Shown piece after piece: positions 52,491 through 60,622 of a stretch of 64,000 nucleotides of DNA. The DNA is from Croceifilum oryzae. Lineage in GTDB: Bacteria > Bacillota > Bacilli > Thermoactinomycetales > Thermoactinomycetaceae. The translations under genes were made by a program, and so were the position numbers. The notes below the pieces were generated by a model. The model saw only the letters and a program-made list of their open reading frames with translations. It did no database searches and had not been told where the DNA came from. The stretch spans positions 62,001 to 126,000 of the forward strand of contig NZ_JAUSUV010000005.1 of the NCBI RefSeq assembly GCF_030814315.1, in the 5' to 3' direction. Each line of letters starts with the position of its first letter. Positions within the stretch are counted from its first letter, which is position 1.

Positions 52491-54260
52491 ATGGAATCAC
52501 AAAAAAGAAAAATTGATATGAAGAAGTTTATGGGGCTGATTAACCTACAATCGTTGCCCAAAGCGATGATCGTTTTAGTGTTAGCTCTCAGTCTGCTTTC
52601 GACTGTCGCGAGCCTCATCGTTCCACTTTTTACAAAAAATCTGGTGGATGTCATCTCACTAGATCACTTTCAATACCAATTTATCTGGTTTTTACTAGCC
52701 GCTTTCTTAGTACAAGGGATTGCGGGCGGAGTCTCTACCTATTATCTGGCGTACCTAGGAGAGAAAGTAGTAGCCAATATTCGAAAGCAAATTTGGAAAC
52801 AAACGCTTCATTTGCCCGTTTCCTTTTTTGATCAAAATCGTTCGGGTGAGACGATTAGCCGCATTAATAATGATACGGCTGTGATTAAGGAATTGATCAG
52901 TAATCAGCTTGTGTCTATTTTTACGGGGATGATCTCACTTATTGGCTCTCTATCTATCTTGCTGTACCTAGATTGGTCGATGACACTCGTGATGCTAAGT
53001 GCCGTACCCGTCATATTTCTCATCATGCGACCACTGGGCAAGCAGATGAGACAGGTTTCGAAGCGTCTCCAAACGGAAACAGCTGAGTTTACCAGCACCA
53101 TTACCCAAGTGATCTCAGAAATCCGTTTGGTGAAAGCCTACGTGGGTGAACCCGTAGAACGGAAAAATGGAGATCAAGGCATCGATCATCTGTTTGAGAT
53201 AGGGCTGAAAGAAGCTCGCATATTCGCCATCTTACAACCTCTAATGGGCTTCGTGATGATGTTTATGTTAGTAGTGATCATCGGATACGGAGGGTATCGT
53301 GTTTCGACGGGAGACTTAACGGCAGGGGATTTGGTAGCTTTTATCTTATATTTGTTCCAAATCTTGATGCCGATTACGATGTTAACGCGTTTCTTTACAA
53401 GCTTGCAGAAAGCAATGGGAGCAACGGAGCGGATCATTGAAATCCTAGAACATGACCGTGAACCAGAGATGCCTGCGGAGGAAAGCGATTTGCCTAATGT
53501 AAATCCTACCTTACCGATTCGTTTTGAACATGTTAGCTTCTCTTACCTTGATCATGAGGCGGTACTACACGATGTTAATTTTACCATTGAGCCTGGAGAA
53601 GTAACGGCTATTGTGGGACCGAGTGGAAGTGGGAAAACGACGATCTTTTCGCTTTTAGAGCGTTTCTATCACCCGAGCTCGGGAAAAATTCGGATTGGGG
53701 ATGCTTCTTTAGAGGAGTTCGATCTTAGAGAGTGGAGAAGTTGTATTAGCTATGTATCGCAAGAGAGTCCTCTACTCGCAGGAACGATACGGGAAAACAT
53801 CTGCTATGCGATGCAACGGGAAGTGACGGAAGAGGAAATCATCCGTGCGGCGGAACTGGCATACGCGGCTGAATTTATTCGAGATCTGCCAAATGGGTTT
53901 GATACTCAAGTAGGCGAGCGTGGGATTATGCTATCGGGTGGCCAACGTCAACGGATCGCTATCGCGCGAGCTATCTTGCATGATCCGAAGATTCTCATGC
54001 TAGATGAGGCGACTTCGGCACTGGATTCCACTTCGGAAAAGGTGGTCCAGGATGCGTTGCAAAACTTGATGCAGGGTAGAACGACGTTGATTATCGCTCA
54101 TCGATTATCGACGGTGGTGGACTCGGATCGGATTCTGGTGCTGGAAAAAGGGACGTTGACTGGAATCGGAACGCATGAGGAATTGCTGCAGAGTCATTCG
54201 CTGTATCAGCGTTTGGTGGAGCAGCAGTTTCGTTGGGAGATAAAGGATTCGATTGAGTAA
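52491..54260 (+). CDS. ABC-type multidrug exporter (BmrA/MsbA-like half transporter)
   Basis: 589 residues. Six-helix membrane domain (about 20-310) then an ATPase with Walker A GPSGSGKTT (about 378-386), signature LSGGQRQRIAIARA, Walker B ILMLDEATSALD and H-loop IIAHRLST. Works as a homodimer exporting hydrophobic drugs or lipids. Follows the FAD monooxygenase by 65 bases and is ended by a terminator. Confidence 0.93.
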   Translation: MESQKRKIDMKKFMGLINLQSLPKAMIVLVLALSLLSTVASLIVPLFTKNLVDVISLDHFQYQFIWFLLAAFLVQGIAGGVSTYYLAYLGEKVVANIRKQIWKQTLHLPVSFFDQNRSGETISRINNDTAVIKELISNQLVSIFTGMISLIGSLSILLYLDWSMTLVMLSAVPVIFLIMRPLGKQMRQVSKRLQTETAEFTSTITQVISEIRLVKAYVGEPVERKNGDQGIDHLFEIGLKEARIFAILQPLMGFVMMFMLVVIIGYGGYRVSTGDLTAGDLVAFILYLFQILMPITMLTRFFTSLQKAMGATERIIEILEHDREPEMPAEESDLPNVNPTLPIRFEHVSFSYLDHEAVLHDVNFTIEPGEVTAIVGPSGSGKTTIFSLLERFYHPSSGKIRIGDASLEEFDLREWRSCISYVSQESPLLAGTIRENICYAMQREVTEEEIIRAAELAYAAEFIRDLPNGFDTQVGERGIMLSGGQRQRIAIARAILHDPKILMLDEATSALDSTSEKVVQDALQNLMQGRTTLIIAHRLSTVVDSDRILVLEKGTLTGIGTHEELLQSHSLYQRLVEQQFRWEIKDSIE

Positions 54261-54284
54261 GGTTGGAATGTCGTGTAAGAGCTG

Positions 54285-54320
54285 GACTGCCTTCAGAATA
54301 AATGGAGGCAGTTCTTTTTG
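54285..54320 (+). terminator. terminator after ABC exporter
   Basis: GACTGCCTTC with GGAGGCAGTTC, then TTTTT. Confidence 0.85.
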
Positions 54321-54350
54321 TTGATGAAAAGTGTGAGAGGGAGTGGAGAC

Positions 54351-54524
54351 TGTTGATTAGCCTATTGGATATAGACCGGGGCATGTATCTGCCCACAGCT
54401 CAAATAGTGAACCTGCGAAGATGTGGAGAATGTCCGCTTCGTCCTTCGAAGCTAAGTAGGTTCCCAAACATCGCAGTGGTCAGATACATTGCCCCTAGTC
54501 TTTTTCCATTATTGGTTAACAACA
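54351..54524 (+). repeat. fold-back repeat copy B (short form)
   Basis: 174 bp. Left TGTTGATTAG..., GGGGCATGTATCTGCCCAC; right GTGGTCAGATACATTGCCCC (54477-54495) and GTTAACAACA. Ends pair over about 50 bp. It lacks the GTGGCAA/TTGCCAC inner hairpin of the long copies. No gene in the 54321-54635 gap. Confidence 0.8.
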
Positions 54525-54635
54525 AGCCTAGTGAATGGATGCTGATTCAGTATTCATTTCAGTAAATTTATTTTATACTGTATAGTAAGTATCTTTTTGG
54601 CGAGAGATTTTTACATAACATGAGGAGTGAAGTCT

Positions 54636-55043
54636 ATGACAAACCGAGCGGAGTGGGAAGAGTTTGTAAAAGGAACTTTAATAGAAGCACTTGATATCCA
54701 GTTAATCGAATTAGGTGAGAGTAAGGTGGTTCTCACTATGCCTGTAGGTCCTAAAACGAGGCAGCCAATGGGGCTTTTGCACGGTGGGGCATCTGTGGCT
54801 TTAGCTGAAACTGCGGCTAGCATCGGGGCGTATTTCAAAGTGGCACCTTTGGGAAAAGGAACGGTTGGTTTAGAGATTAACGCCAATCATATTCGCTCGA
54901 AAAAAGATGGGATCGTGACCGCGATTGCGACGGTACTTCATGAGGGGCGTACTACCATGGTGTGGAACATTGAGATTGTAGATGAAGAAAAGAATCTGCT
55001 CTGTATTTCGCGTTGTACGATGGCGATTATCAGTCCAAAATAG
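54636..55043 (+). CDS. hotdog-fold thioesterase (PaaI/MenI-like)
   Basis: 135 residues from ATG 54636 (GGAG at 8 bases). Hotdog signature QPMGLLHGGASVALAETAAS (about 45-64) with the catalytic acidic residue, followed by EINANHIRSKKDG. Hydrolyses an aromatic or acyl-CoA thioester. In organisms with the classical menaquinone pathway a relative acts on DHNA-CoA, but this organism has futalosine genes, so another substrate is likely. Confidence 0.88.
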   Translation: MTNRAEWEEFVKGTLIEALDIQLIELGESKVVLTMPVGPKTRQPMGLLHGGASVALAETAASIGAYFKVAPLGKGTVGLEINANHIRSKKDGIVTAIATVLHEGRTTMVWNIEIVDEEKNLLCISRCTMAIISPK

Positions 55044-55054
55044 AGAAAGATCGA

Positions 55055-55098
55055 AAAACCTAGACCTCTGATGATCAGGAGGGCCTAGGTTCCTTTTA
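55055..55098 (+). terminator. bidirectional terminator
   Basis: AACCTAGACCTC against GGAGGGCCTAGGTT (imperfect), T run TTCCTTTT. Confidence 0.75.
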
Positions 55099-55108
55099 GT
55101 GAGGGGAT

Positions 55109-55702
55109 CTATTTCTTGACTGATTGTATTTTCATGGTTAGCTGTGTTAAATCCATCTCCAAAGTAGGAAACGTTTCTCGGTCTACTTCATTACGCAGGG
55201 TGTCCGTAAGCCGTTTTACTTTCTTATCTCGAACTAAAAACTGCCCTTGAAATGAGTCTATGCAGTTGTAGTGGTCTTGGGAATAGTGTTCATTTTTCTT
55301 TTGAAATATACCAAATACCACAACCTCATCATCTTCCCGGAACGTATCTAATGCATAAGTGGCTACAAAGGGTACTACATCTCCCGCGGTTACTTTCCCA
55401 TCTCCGCTAAGCACCTTTGTTACCTTTACCTTTGAGGACACGTGCTCTCTACCTTCAGATTGGAAAAAGTCTCGATCCTGTACAACGCCTTGTACGACAA
55501 TGTCCGATTTCTTACTCAACTGTTCCACGGACTTATAGTGTTCTACAAATTCAGGTGTAGCCGAAATTTGGCGATCAGTTGGAAATGATGTTTCCGTCAC
55601 AGAGTTAGGCTTCTGGAGTGGTTCCGCTTCTTTTTCAGAACTACAACCAGTTATTCCGAGAAACAAACAGCTAACTACTAGTAAGGAAGGCAATTTTCGC
55701 AT
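55109..55702 (-). CDS. lipoprotein, paralogue 2 of a tandem pair
   Basis: 197 residues, AGGAGG-type site. Lipobox LGITGC (Cys20). The mature domain shares with the upstream gene SVEQLSKKSDIVVQGVVQDRDFF, VKVTKVLSGD, FQGQF and the tail RLTDTLRNEVDRETFPTLEM. The pattern of a short secreted beta domain that reports 'VVQGVV' is unknown to me. Surface-anchored, function unknown; last gene of the unit starting with the interrupted metalloprotease. Confidence 0.75.
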   Translation of the reverse strand: MRKLPSLLVVSCLFLGITGCSSEKEAEPLQKPNSVTETSFPTDRQISATPEFVEHYKSVEQLSKKSDIVVQGVVQDRDFFQSEGREHVSSKVKVTKVLSGDGKVTAGDVVPFVATYALDTFREDDEVVVFGIFQKKNEHYSQDHYNCIDSFQGQFLVRDKKVKRLTDTLRNEVDRETFPTLEMDLTQLTMKIQSVKK

Positions 55703-55784
55703 CTTGATCCTCCTATAGAAAAGTAGAACTATCCATTAGCCAAGTGTTGGGTCTGTCTTGATCAATCGATAGCCTGATTGAAAG

Positions 55785-56468
55785 TTAATGCTTTACAGCT
55801 TGTACCTTTGTGGTTAAGTGCGATAGCGGCATTTCTAAAGTTGGAAAAGCCTCCCGATCTACTCCGTGCATACGGTCTGTAAGGCGCTTTGCTTTCTTGC
55901 CATCTAGTTGGAATTTTCCTTGAAATGCACCTACGCAAGTATAGTAGGATTGTGGGAGAAGAATCTTGCTAGAACTTAACCTACCAAATAGCAAATACTC
56001 TTCTCCTGTCCTCATGGATGGAACACCATTGTAAATCACAGGAACCGGATCATTTTCGTGCCCAGATGTAATACGGATTTTATCAGGCTTGCTTTTTGCA
56101 ATGTCCCCTTTGGTACGCATCCCGCCAAGCTCTACAAAGGTAACGATGTCTCCCACAGCAACCGTTCCGCTAATCACTTTTGTTACCTTCACAGTAGATT
56201 TTGTACGAGCTACTTCTTCTCGTTGAAAGAATTCGTGGTTTTGTACAACTCCTTGAACCACAATATTGGCTTCTTGAGTTAACTTTTCGACTGAGTCATA
56301 GATTTCCCCTACATCCATCGTGGCTTGAACTTTAACATGGGTAACAGACTTAGGTATATCTTGAGTCGTTTTATGATCCCCTATTGAGAGAGGTTTTGTT
56401 TCTGAATCACACCCAGTTATTCCGAAAAGCAAAAAGATTACTGCGAACCAAGCAGATACTTTGTACAT
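55785..56468 (-). CDS. lipoprotein, paralogue 1 of a tandem pair
   Basis: 227 residues from ATG 56468 (GGGAG at 9 bases; a TTG at 56477 overlaps the ribosome site). Lipobox FGITGC (Cys20). Shares SVEKLTQEANIVVQGVVQNHEFF, STVKVTKVISG and HGVDREAFPTLEMPLSHLT with the next gene. The start is 19 bases after the stop of the metalloprotease frame, so the three form one unit. Confidence 0.75.
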   Translation of the reverse strand: MYKVSAWFAVIFLLFGITGCDSETKPLSIGDHKTTQDIPKSVTHVKVQATMDVGEIYDSVEKLTQEANIVVQGVVQNHEFFQREEVARTKSTVKVTKVISGTVAVGDIVTFVELGGMRTKGDIAKSKPDKIRITSGHENDPVPVIYNGVPSMRTGEEYLLFGRLSSSKILLPQSYYTCVGAFQGKFQLDGKKAKRLTDRMHGVDREAFPTLEMPLSHLTTKVQAVKH

Positions 56469-56486
56469 AAATTTCAACTCCCTTCT

Positions 56487-57083
56487 CTAGTAAAGATAAT
56501 TGATACCTGCTACGTCATCGGTTTGCGCAGAGTTTACCGTACGACCGTGACCTAATTGGGTCATAACAGACGTTTTGGTCATCGTATGAGCCAAGCCCAT
56601 AGCATGTCCAATTTCGTGTGCCATGGTTCCTTTTTTGTTATAGGAGCTGAGTTGCTTGTACTCGGGTACATTTATTTTGATTTGTGCGTAATCCCAATTT
56701 TCATTCCATGGCTCTACATGCTCAGGCCCCTCAGATGTATTTCCAAAATCAAAATGCTGTGTCTCCGCGTACCCATCATCTTTCTCGCCAAAAAGGTAAT
56801 GATGTCAATCACACTGTTGCTTTGATTCGTCGTCTGTCGAAAGGAAATAGGAGTGGAGATTCCCAGACGCTTTGTTGTATAGATCCAATCTGACCACGCA
56901 TCTTGGATAAAATGAATTATAGGGTTTAGCTGAACTATGGATAAAGTAGTACTGTTTGTTTTTACCGCTGTTACCTACTCCTTTTTCAAGGTGAAATTGA
57001 TCCCACGTTTCATATGCTGGGGTTGACGTTGGCACAGAGAGAAATAAAATAAGCACGAACAAACTGGATAACCATTTGTACAT
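56487..57083 (-). pseudogene. matrixin-like zinc metalloprotease with in-frame TGA
   Basis: One reading frame of about 198 codons runs from ATG 57083 (or TTG 57089) to TAG 56487-56489, broken only by TGA at 56805-56807. Before it: signal peptide and QQYYFIHSS-like domain ending SKQQCD. After it: HHYLFGEKDDGYAETQHF, then the catalytic motif HEIGHAMGLAH and the Met-turn SVMTQLG, the M10 matrixin layout. A TGG (Trp) to TGA change is the simplest explanation. Either inactive, read through, or a sequencing error. Everything else in the frame is intact, so the event is recent. Confidence 0.85.
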
Positions 57084-57121
57084 TCCCAATTCACCTCTAA
57101 TTTAAGAGTCATTTTGAAGAG

Positions 57122-57164
57122 AAACACAGGGGAGGAGCATCTGTTATCTGCCTCACCTGTGTTT
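57122..57164. promoter_or_regulatory. inverted repeat upstream of metalloprotease
   Basis: AAACACAGG (57122-57130) and CCTGTGTTT (57156-57164), 25-base spacing, in the leader of the metalloprotease/lipoprotein unit. The rest of the gap to 57358 shows no gene. Confidence 0.35.
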
Positions 57165-57358
57165 AGTACCAATAATGGGTTACTTGCAAGAAATGATAGG
57201 TCAAATCCGAGAACAACTAGATTCGTGATTCTAGCGACGGGTTACTGGGGAACAATCTGCGCATCATGTTCCTTTGAAAGATCTTTTAACGCATGAGATA
57301 GAGTGGTGTGTAGTATGTAGATATCATCGAAGTTTGTCCGAGAGGGAGGAAGAGTGAG

Positions 57359-57640
57359 CTAGTCAGTGAATATATCAAAGCCTCTCCCGACAAAGATGGT
57401 GGTAGAGTCGTCCATTTTAAATTTTCTCCAAGTTTGTTTTGGTAGCAAAATCGGTTTTGGCTGATCAGTTGTCATGACAAGAGTTCGTTCTGTATTTCGA
57501 CGCTCGGCCAAGTAGATTGCCTCCGTGGAATCGGATAATTCGGTAATGCGTTGTTCTTGTAGTTCAAACAGTTGCTTTAAAGTTAAAGCAGAGGACTTCA
57601 ACTTATCTAAAGACGTTGCCCGTATGTGAAAACGTAACAT
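57359..57640 (-). CDS. hypothetical protein, 93 residues
   Basis: From ATG 57640 (GGGAG 4-5 bases upstream; the frame extends to 57685). N-terminal helix-rich half (LKSSALTLKQLFELQEQRITELSD), C-terminal beta-like part ending STTIFVGRGFDIFTD. No signal peptide or known domain. Divergent from the XRE-TPR regulator gene, so possibly controlled by it. Confidence 0.6.
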   Translation of the reverse strand: MLRFHIRATSLDKLKSSALTLKQLFELQEQRITELSDSTEAIYLAERRNTERTLVMTTDQPKPILLPKQTWRKFKMDDSTTIFVGRGFDIFTD

Positions 57641-57732
57641 ATTCTCCCATCCCTTATCGAAATTTTGTGAATATATACTACACAAGTTGATTGTACTAGG
57701 CTACAATAATAGTGACAAATGGTGGCAATATT

Positions 57733-57759
57733 TTCTACCCATTTCAATATAGTAGAAAC
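57733..57759 (+). promoter_or_regulatory. inverted repeat upstream of XRE-TPR gene
   Basis: TTTCTAC and GTAGAAA around 13 bases, preceded by AATATTT-like sequence and followed by CTGTCGACC. Resembles the dyad and TGTCGAA ending of the micro-ORF leader block at 22948-23002. Candidate autoregulatory site. Confidence 0.45.
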
Positions 57760-57884
57760 TTTCCTGACGGAACCTGTCGACCGAATGAACACCGATGTGG
57801 ATTTCTACAATATCACCCAAGATTTCAAAAGAGGTCGAAAAGATGAGAGTTTTTTGCGAAATTTTTTTTGATTAGGGGTGTAAG

Positions 57885-59252
57885 ATGAAGGAGAAAATCT
57901 TTGTCTCTGGAAAACTAGCAAATAGTATCAGAGAGAAGAGAAGAGAAAAAGGTATGAATCAAGAGGAACTTTCCTTTCAAGCAGGCTTCAGTTCCTCGAC
58001 GCTAAGTGCCTTAGAAGCCGGATACAAGCAATTCAACAGAGCCAAGCTCGAAACAATCTGTACCATCCTAGAAATCGATATCGACGACATAAACGAAGAA
58101 CCTTCCGTTGAAACGATCAACTATTCATTAGAAGAACTACTTAAAACCATCGAAGTCGAAATCATGGATAATCCCGACACTGCCTTAGAAACACTTCGTC
58201 AAACAGAAGAAATCTACAAACACATCAATCAAGACGAACCCATCCTATACGCTTACGGACCCTACCTACGCGGAAGATGTGCTTTAAGGAAAGATGAACG
58301 AGAAAAAGCCCTCCATTACTTCGAACAGGGAATCCAGATGGCAGAAGTCGAGCCAGACTTGCGGTATACGAATTTAGTAACGGCTTGTTGTTACCAGATT
58401 AGTCGGTTGTGCAACTATGACAACAAACTACAAAAGGCACTAGGATACATCGAGAAGGGATTTGCAAGCTTCTATGAAGAAGGAGAGCGAACCAATTTAT
58501 TCTATTTGTTATGTATTAACAAAGCTTCTGTATGGGACAAGATGAAATATTATTCCCAGGCGCTGTCTTTAGTAGAGAAAACATGTGAACACCAAAAATA
58601 TTCCATTTCATCCGATGCAAAGTTGAACTTGTATCAGTTACGAGTCGAATTACTGAATAAGTTGAATCGACATATGGATTCGATTCCTATCGCTCAAACA
58701 GGTCTAGAACTAGCGCGGGTTGATAATAACAGTGATCGGAAATTCGAATTTCTTTCCTCTTTGGGAGAATCTCATGCCAAATTAGGTAATCTCGATATGG
58801 CCACGCGTTATTATCAACTTGCGAGATGTTTGGAAAGCAAAATTTCAAAGGGGTATGTAGCTATCTCTACCTATACTAATCTTGGCATCTTACAGATGAA
58901 ACAGGAGCAATATGCAGACGCCGAACAGTCCTTACGCACAGCAGTTTGTCTAGGAGAAGAGCAAAAAGATGATTATCGATTGTGTCAAGCTTTGCGAGCT
59001 CTTGGGGAGCTGTATTATCATATTAAAAAGGATAAAAAAGCAACAAAAAACCTAGAGCAAGCTTTGGCTATTGCTAATACACTATCTATTGACATTGAAG
59101 CAGCGCATCTATTAATGTTATTGTCGAAACTATCCCTTCGTTCTAAAGATATGGAACAGAAGAAATATATTGATCAATTTTTGCAACTTATGGCTTCTAA
59201 GACTGTTTTAGGAGGTGCTAGCATGTTTCATCATGATCCGCCAGAGGATTAA
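57885..59252 (+). CDS. XRE-family regulator with TPR domain (RRNPP-like)
   Basis: 455 residues, AGGGGTG before the ATG. N-terminal XRE helix-turn-helix (about 8-65; MNQEELSFQAGFSSSTLSALEAG), then about 8-9 tetratricopeptide repeats (about 85-430, e.g. KLGNLDMATRYYQLARCLE and MKQEQYADAEQSLRTAV). This is the architecture of peptide-responsive regulators such as PlcR, NprR, AimR and Rgg-like proteins. The last nine codons (MFHHDPPED) also form a separately startable micro-ORF with its own GGAGGTG, followed by a second copy. I infer a regulator whose cognate peptides belong to the DPP family. Confidence 0.88.
   Translation: MKEKIFVSGKLANSIREKRREKGMNQEELSFQAGFSSSTLSALEAGYKQFNRAKLETICTILEIDIDDINEEPSVETINYSLEELLKTIEVEIMDNPDTALETLRQTEEIYKHINQDEPILYAYGPYLRGRCALRKDEREKALHYFEQGIQMAEVEPDLRYTNLVTACCYQISRLCNYDNKLQKALGYIEKGFASFYEEGERTNLFYLLCINKASVWDKMKYYSQALSLVEKTCEHQKYSISSDAKLNLYQLRVELLNKLNRHMDSIPIAQTGLELARVDNNSDRKFEFLSSLGESHAKLGNLDMATRYYQLARCLESKISKGYVAISTYTNLGILQMKQEQYADAEQSLRTAVCLGEEQKDDYRLCQALRALGELYYHIKKDKKATKNLEQALAIANTLSIDIEAAHLLMLLSKLSLRSKDMEQKKYIDQFLQLMASKTVLGGASMFHHDPPED
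59223..59252 (+). CDS. internal in-frame micro-ORF, DPP motif (9 residues)
   Basis: ATG 59223 preceded by GGAGGTG (59211-59217) inside the 3' end of the XRE-TPR gene and in the same frame; product MFHHDPPED. A copy lies 60 bp downstream. May be made independently of the large protein. Not provable from sequence alone. Confidence 0.45.
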   Translation: MFHHDPPED

Positions 59253-59282
59253 TTTGGTCACTAAAGACTTGGAGGTGATGGT

Positions 59283-59312
59283 ATGTTTCATCATGATCCA
59301 CCCGAATCATAG
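59283..59312 (+). CDS. micro-ORF, DPP motif (9 residues)
   Basis: ATG 59283 with GGAGGTG (59271-59277) 5 bases before; product MFHHDPPES, TAG at 59310-59312, terminator directly after. It differs from the upstream copy at the final residue. Placement right behind a TPR regulator is the classic position of a pheromone gene, but there is no signal peptide, so export would need a peptide transporter such as PptAB, as for Streptococcus SHP peptides. Confidence 0.58.
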   Translation: MFHHDPPES

Positions 59313-59340
59313 TTTAAATGGTAGTTATATTTGACCGACA

Positions 59341-59372
59341 GAGAGCCAACCATCAGGGAAAGGCTCTTTTTG
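59341..59372 (+). terminator. terminator after micro-ORF
   Basis: AGAGCC (59342-59347) and GGCTCT (59362-59367), then TTTTT. Confidence 0.75.
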
Positions 59373-59408
59373 TATGAGAAAAGCGTTAATTGATTGATTT
59401 TTTATGCC

Positions 59409-59682
59409 TGTTGATTAACCAGAAAATACCAGTGGAATAGGGGTAATGTATCTGATCACAGTGATGTTAGTGAGCTTGCTTAGCGTAGTCTTTCGAAGCA
59501 AGGGCGTTTTGTGGCAACTTGTTTGAGCGTTCTTTGCGAGTTTTGCCACTTGCCCGAAGCATCGATAGACGAAGCGGACTTGTTTTTTCACATCCTCGCA
59601 GGCTCACTTTTTGAGCTGTGGGCAGATACATGCCCCGGGACACGCTTACCTCAGAACAGCCCCAATACTTACCCAATCAAAC
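59409..59682 (-). repeat. fold-back repeat copy C (long form, inverted)
   Basis: About 274 bp, opposite orientation to A and B. On the minus strand it reads GGGGCATGTATCTGCCCAC at its left and GATCAGATACATTACCCC at its right. Inner hairpin GTGGCAA (59511-59517)/TTGCCAC (59543-59549). The right edge reaches within 11 bases of the SDR stop codon. Confidence 0.8.
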
Positions 59683-59692
59683 AGAAAGCAAT

Positions 59693-60436
59693 CTAACTCT
59701 GTGCAGTAGGGCGGACAACAATCTCATTCACATCCACATCGGACGGCTGCTCCATTGCAAATGCGATCGCACGGGCAATCGATTCTGGAGAGATCGCTAT
59801 TTGATCCCTTGCGCTGATGATCTGGGCCTTCGTCTCCTCATCTGTCATAGAGTCGGCAAAGTTCGTGTCGACAAAGCCGGGTGAAATGATCGTTACGCGA
59901 AGCTTATCACCGGCCTCTTGGCGCAATCCTTCAGAAATAGCACGCACAGCGAACTTTGTGCCTGCATACACGGACTGTTTGGGTACAACTTTAAGTCCTG
60001 AAACGGAAGCGATATTGATGAAATGTCCAAAGCCCTGCTTACGGAAAATAGGCAACGTTGCAGCGATCCCGTACAGCACCCCTTTGATGTTTACGTCAAT
60101 CATCTGTTCCCAGTCCTCTACCCGTAGATCGTCGAGGAGGGAAATCGGTCCAATTCCAGCATTGTTTATGATGACATCCACTTTTCCATAGGAATGAACA
60201 GCGTGTTGTACTAAATTTTCCACATCACCACGGTTTGTCACGTCTGTTACCTGATAATTTGCGGAACCGCCATTAGAGTTAATAGAAGAGACCAATTCTT
60301 CAAGGCTTTGCTTTCTTCGTGCACCAACCACAACATGAGCGCCTCGTTGTGCTAACAAGATGGCAGTTGCTTTTCCCATCCCACTACTTCCACCGGTAAT
60401 CACAACGACCTTGTCTTTTATATGTATATCTGACAT
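59693..60436 (-). CDS. short-chain dehydrogenase/reductase
   Basis: 247 residues. Rossmann motif TGGSSGMGKA (about 14-23), NNAGIG (about 90), catalytic Ser-Tyr-Lys as NIASVSG, YAGTK (about 144-163), and PGFVDT. NADP preference is suggested by GARRK after beta-2. Classical SDR of the YdfG/FabG-like group; substrate unknown. Its promoter carries a MerR-type dyad and the divergent gene encodes a MerR regulator, so it is probably induced by an electrophile or aldehyde. Confidence 0.92.
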   Translation of the reverse strand: MSDIHIKDKVVVITGGSSGMGKATAILLAQRGAHVVVGARRKQSLEELVSSINSNGGSANYQVTDVTNRGDVENLVQHAVHSYGKVDVIINNAGIGPISLLDDLRVEDWEQMIDVNIKGVLYGIAATLPIFRKQGFGHFINIASVSGLKVVPKQSVYAGTKFAVRAISEGLRQEAGDKLRVTIISPGFVDTNFADSMTDEETKAQIISARDQIAISPESIARAIAFAMEQPSDVDVNEIVVRPTAQS

Positions 60437-60478
60437 AAAACATCCTCCTTTAAAATCATTCCATCGAGCTACTCCTGT

Positions 60479-60509
60479 AGTGTAATAGGTTATTCTAACT
60501 ATAAGTCAA
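60479..60509 (-). promoter_or_regulatory. MerR-type promoter of SDR gene
   Basis: On the minus strand TTGACT (60504-60509) and TACACT (60479-60484) are separated by 19 bases, with the dyad ATAGGTTATTCTAACTAT (60485-60502) inside the spacer, the normal geometry for MerR activation. A TATTAC hexamer at 16-bp spacing is an alternative. Confidence 0.65.
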
Positions 60510-60588
60510 CACATAAGTTTCTGTGCAAAAAATCATTATATCAACAAGGTTATTGAAGTTTATCCTTCTTTTTGATGCGCTCCTTAAG

Positions 60589-60603
60589 TTATAGTAACTA
60601 TAA
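60589..60603. promoter_or_regulatory. palindrome upstream of merR gene
   Basis: TTATAGTAACTATAA, perfect palindrome with the same ATAGT/ACTAT half-sites as the SDR promoter dyad, 20 bases before the MerR-type start. Likely autoregulatory operator. Confidence 0.6.
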
Positions 60604-60622
60604 TCAAAAGGAGGCAATTCTA

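Larger units (their letters stand above)
59211..59312 (+). repeat. 60-bp tandem duplication of ribosome site plus micro-ORF
   Basis: GGAGGTG-5 bases-ATGTTTCATCATGATCC occurs at 59211 and again at 59271, exactly 60 bp apart. Confidence 0.8.

Noticed and set aside
54302-54565. Open frame across repeat copy B
   Set aside because: It spans a terminator and a fold-back repeat and has no ribosome site.
57114-57296. 60-codon plus-strand ORF upstream of the metalloprotease
   Set aside because: It covers the leader dyad, has no ribosome site and shows no recognisable protein features.
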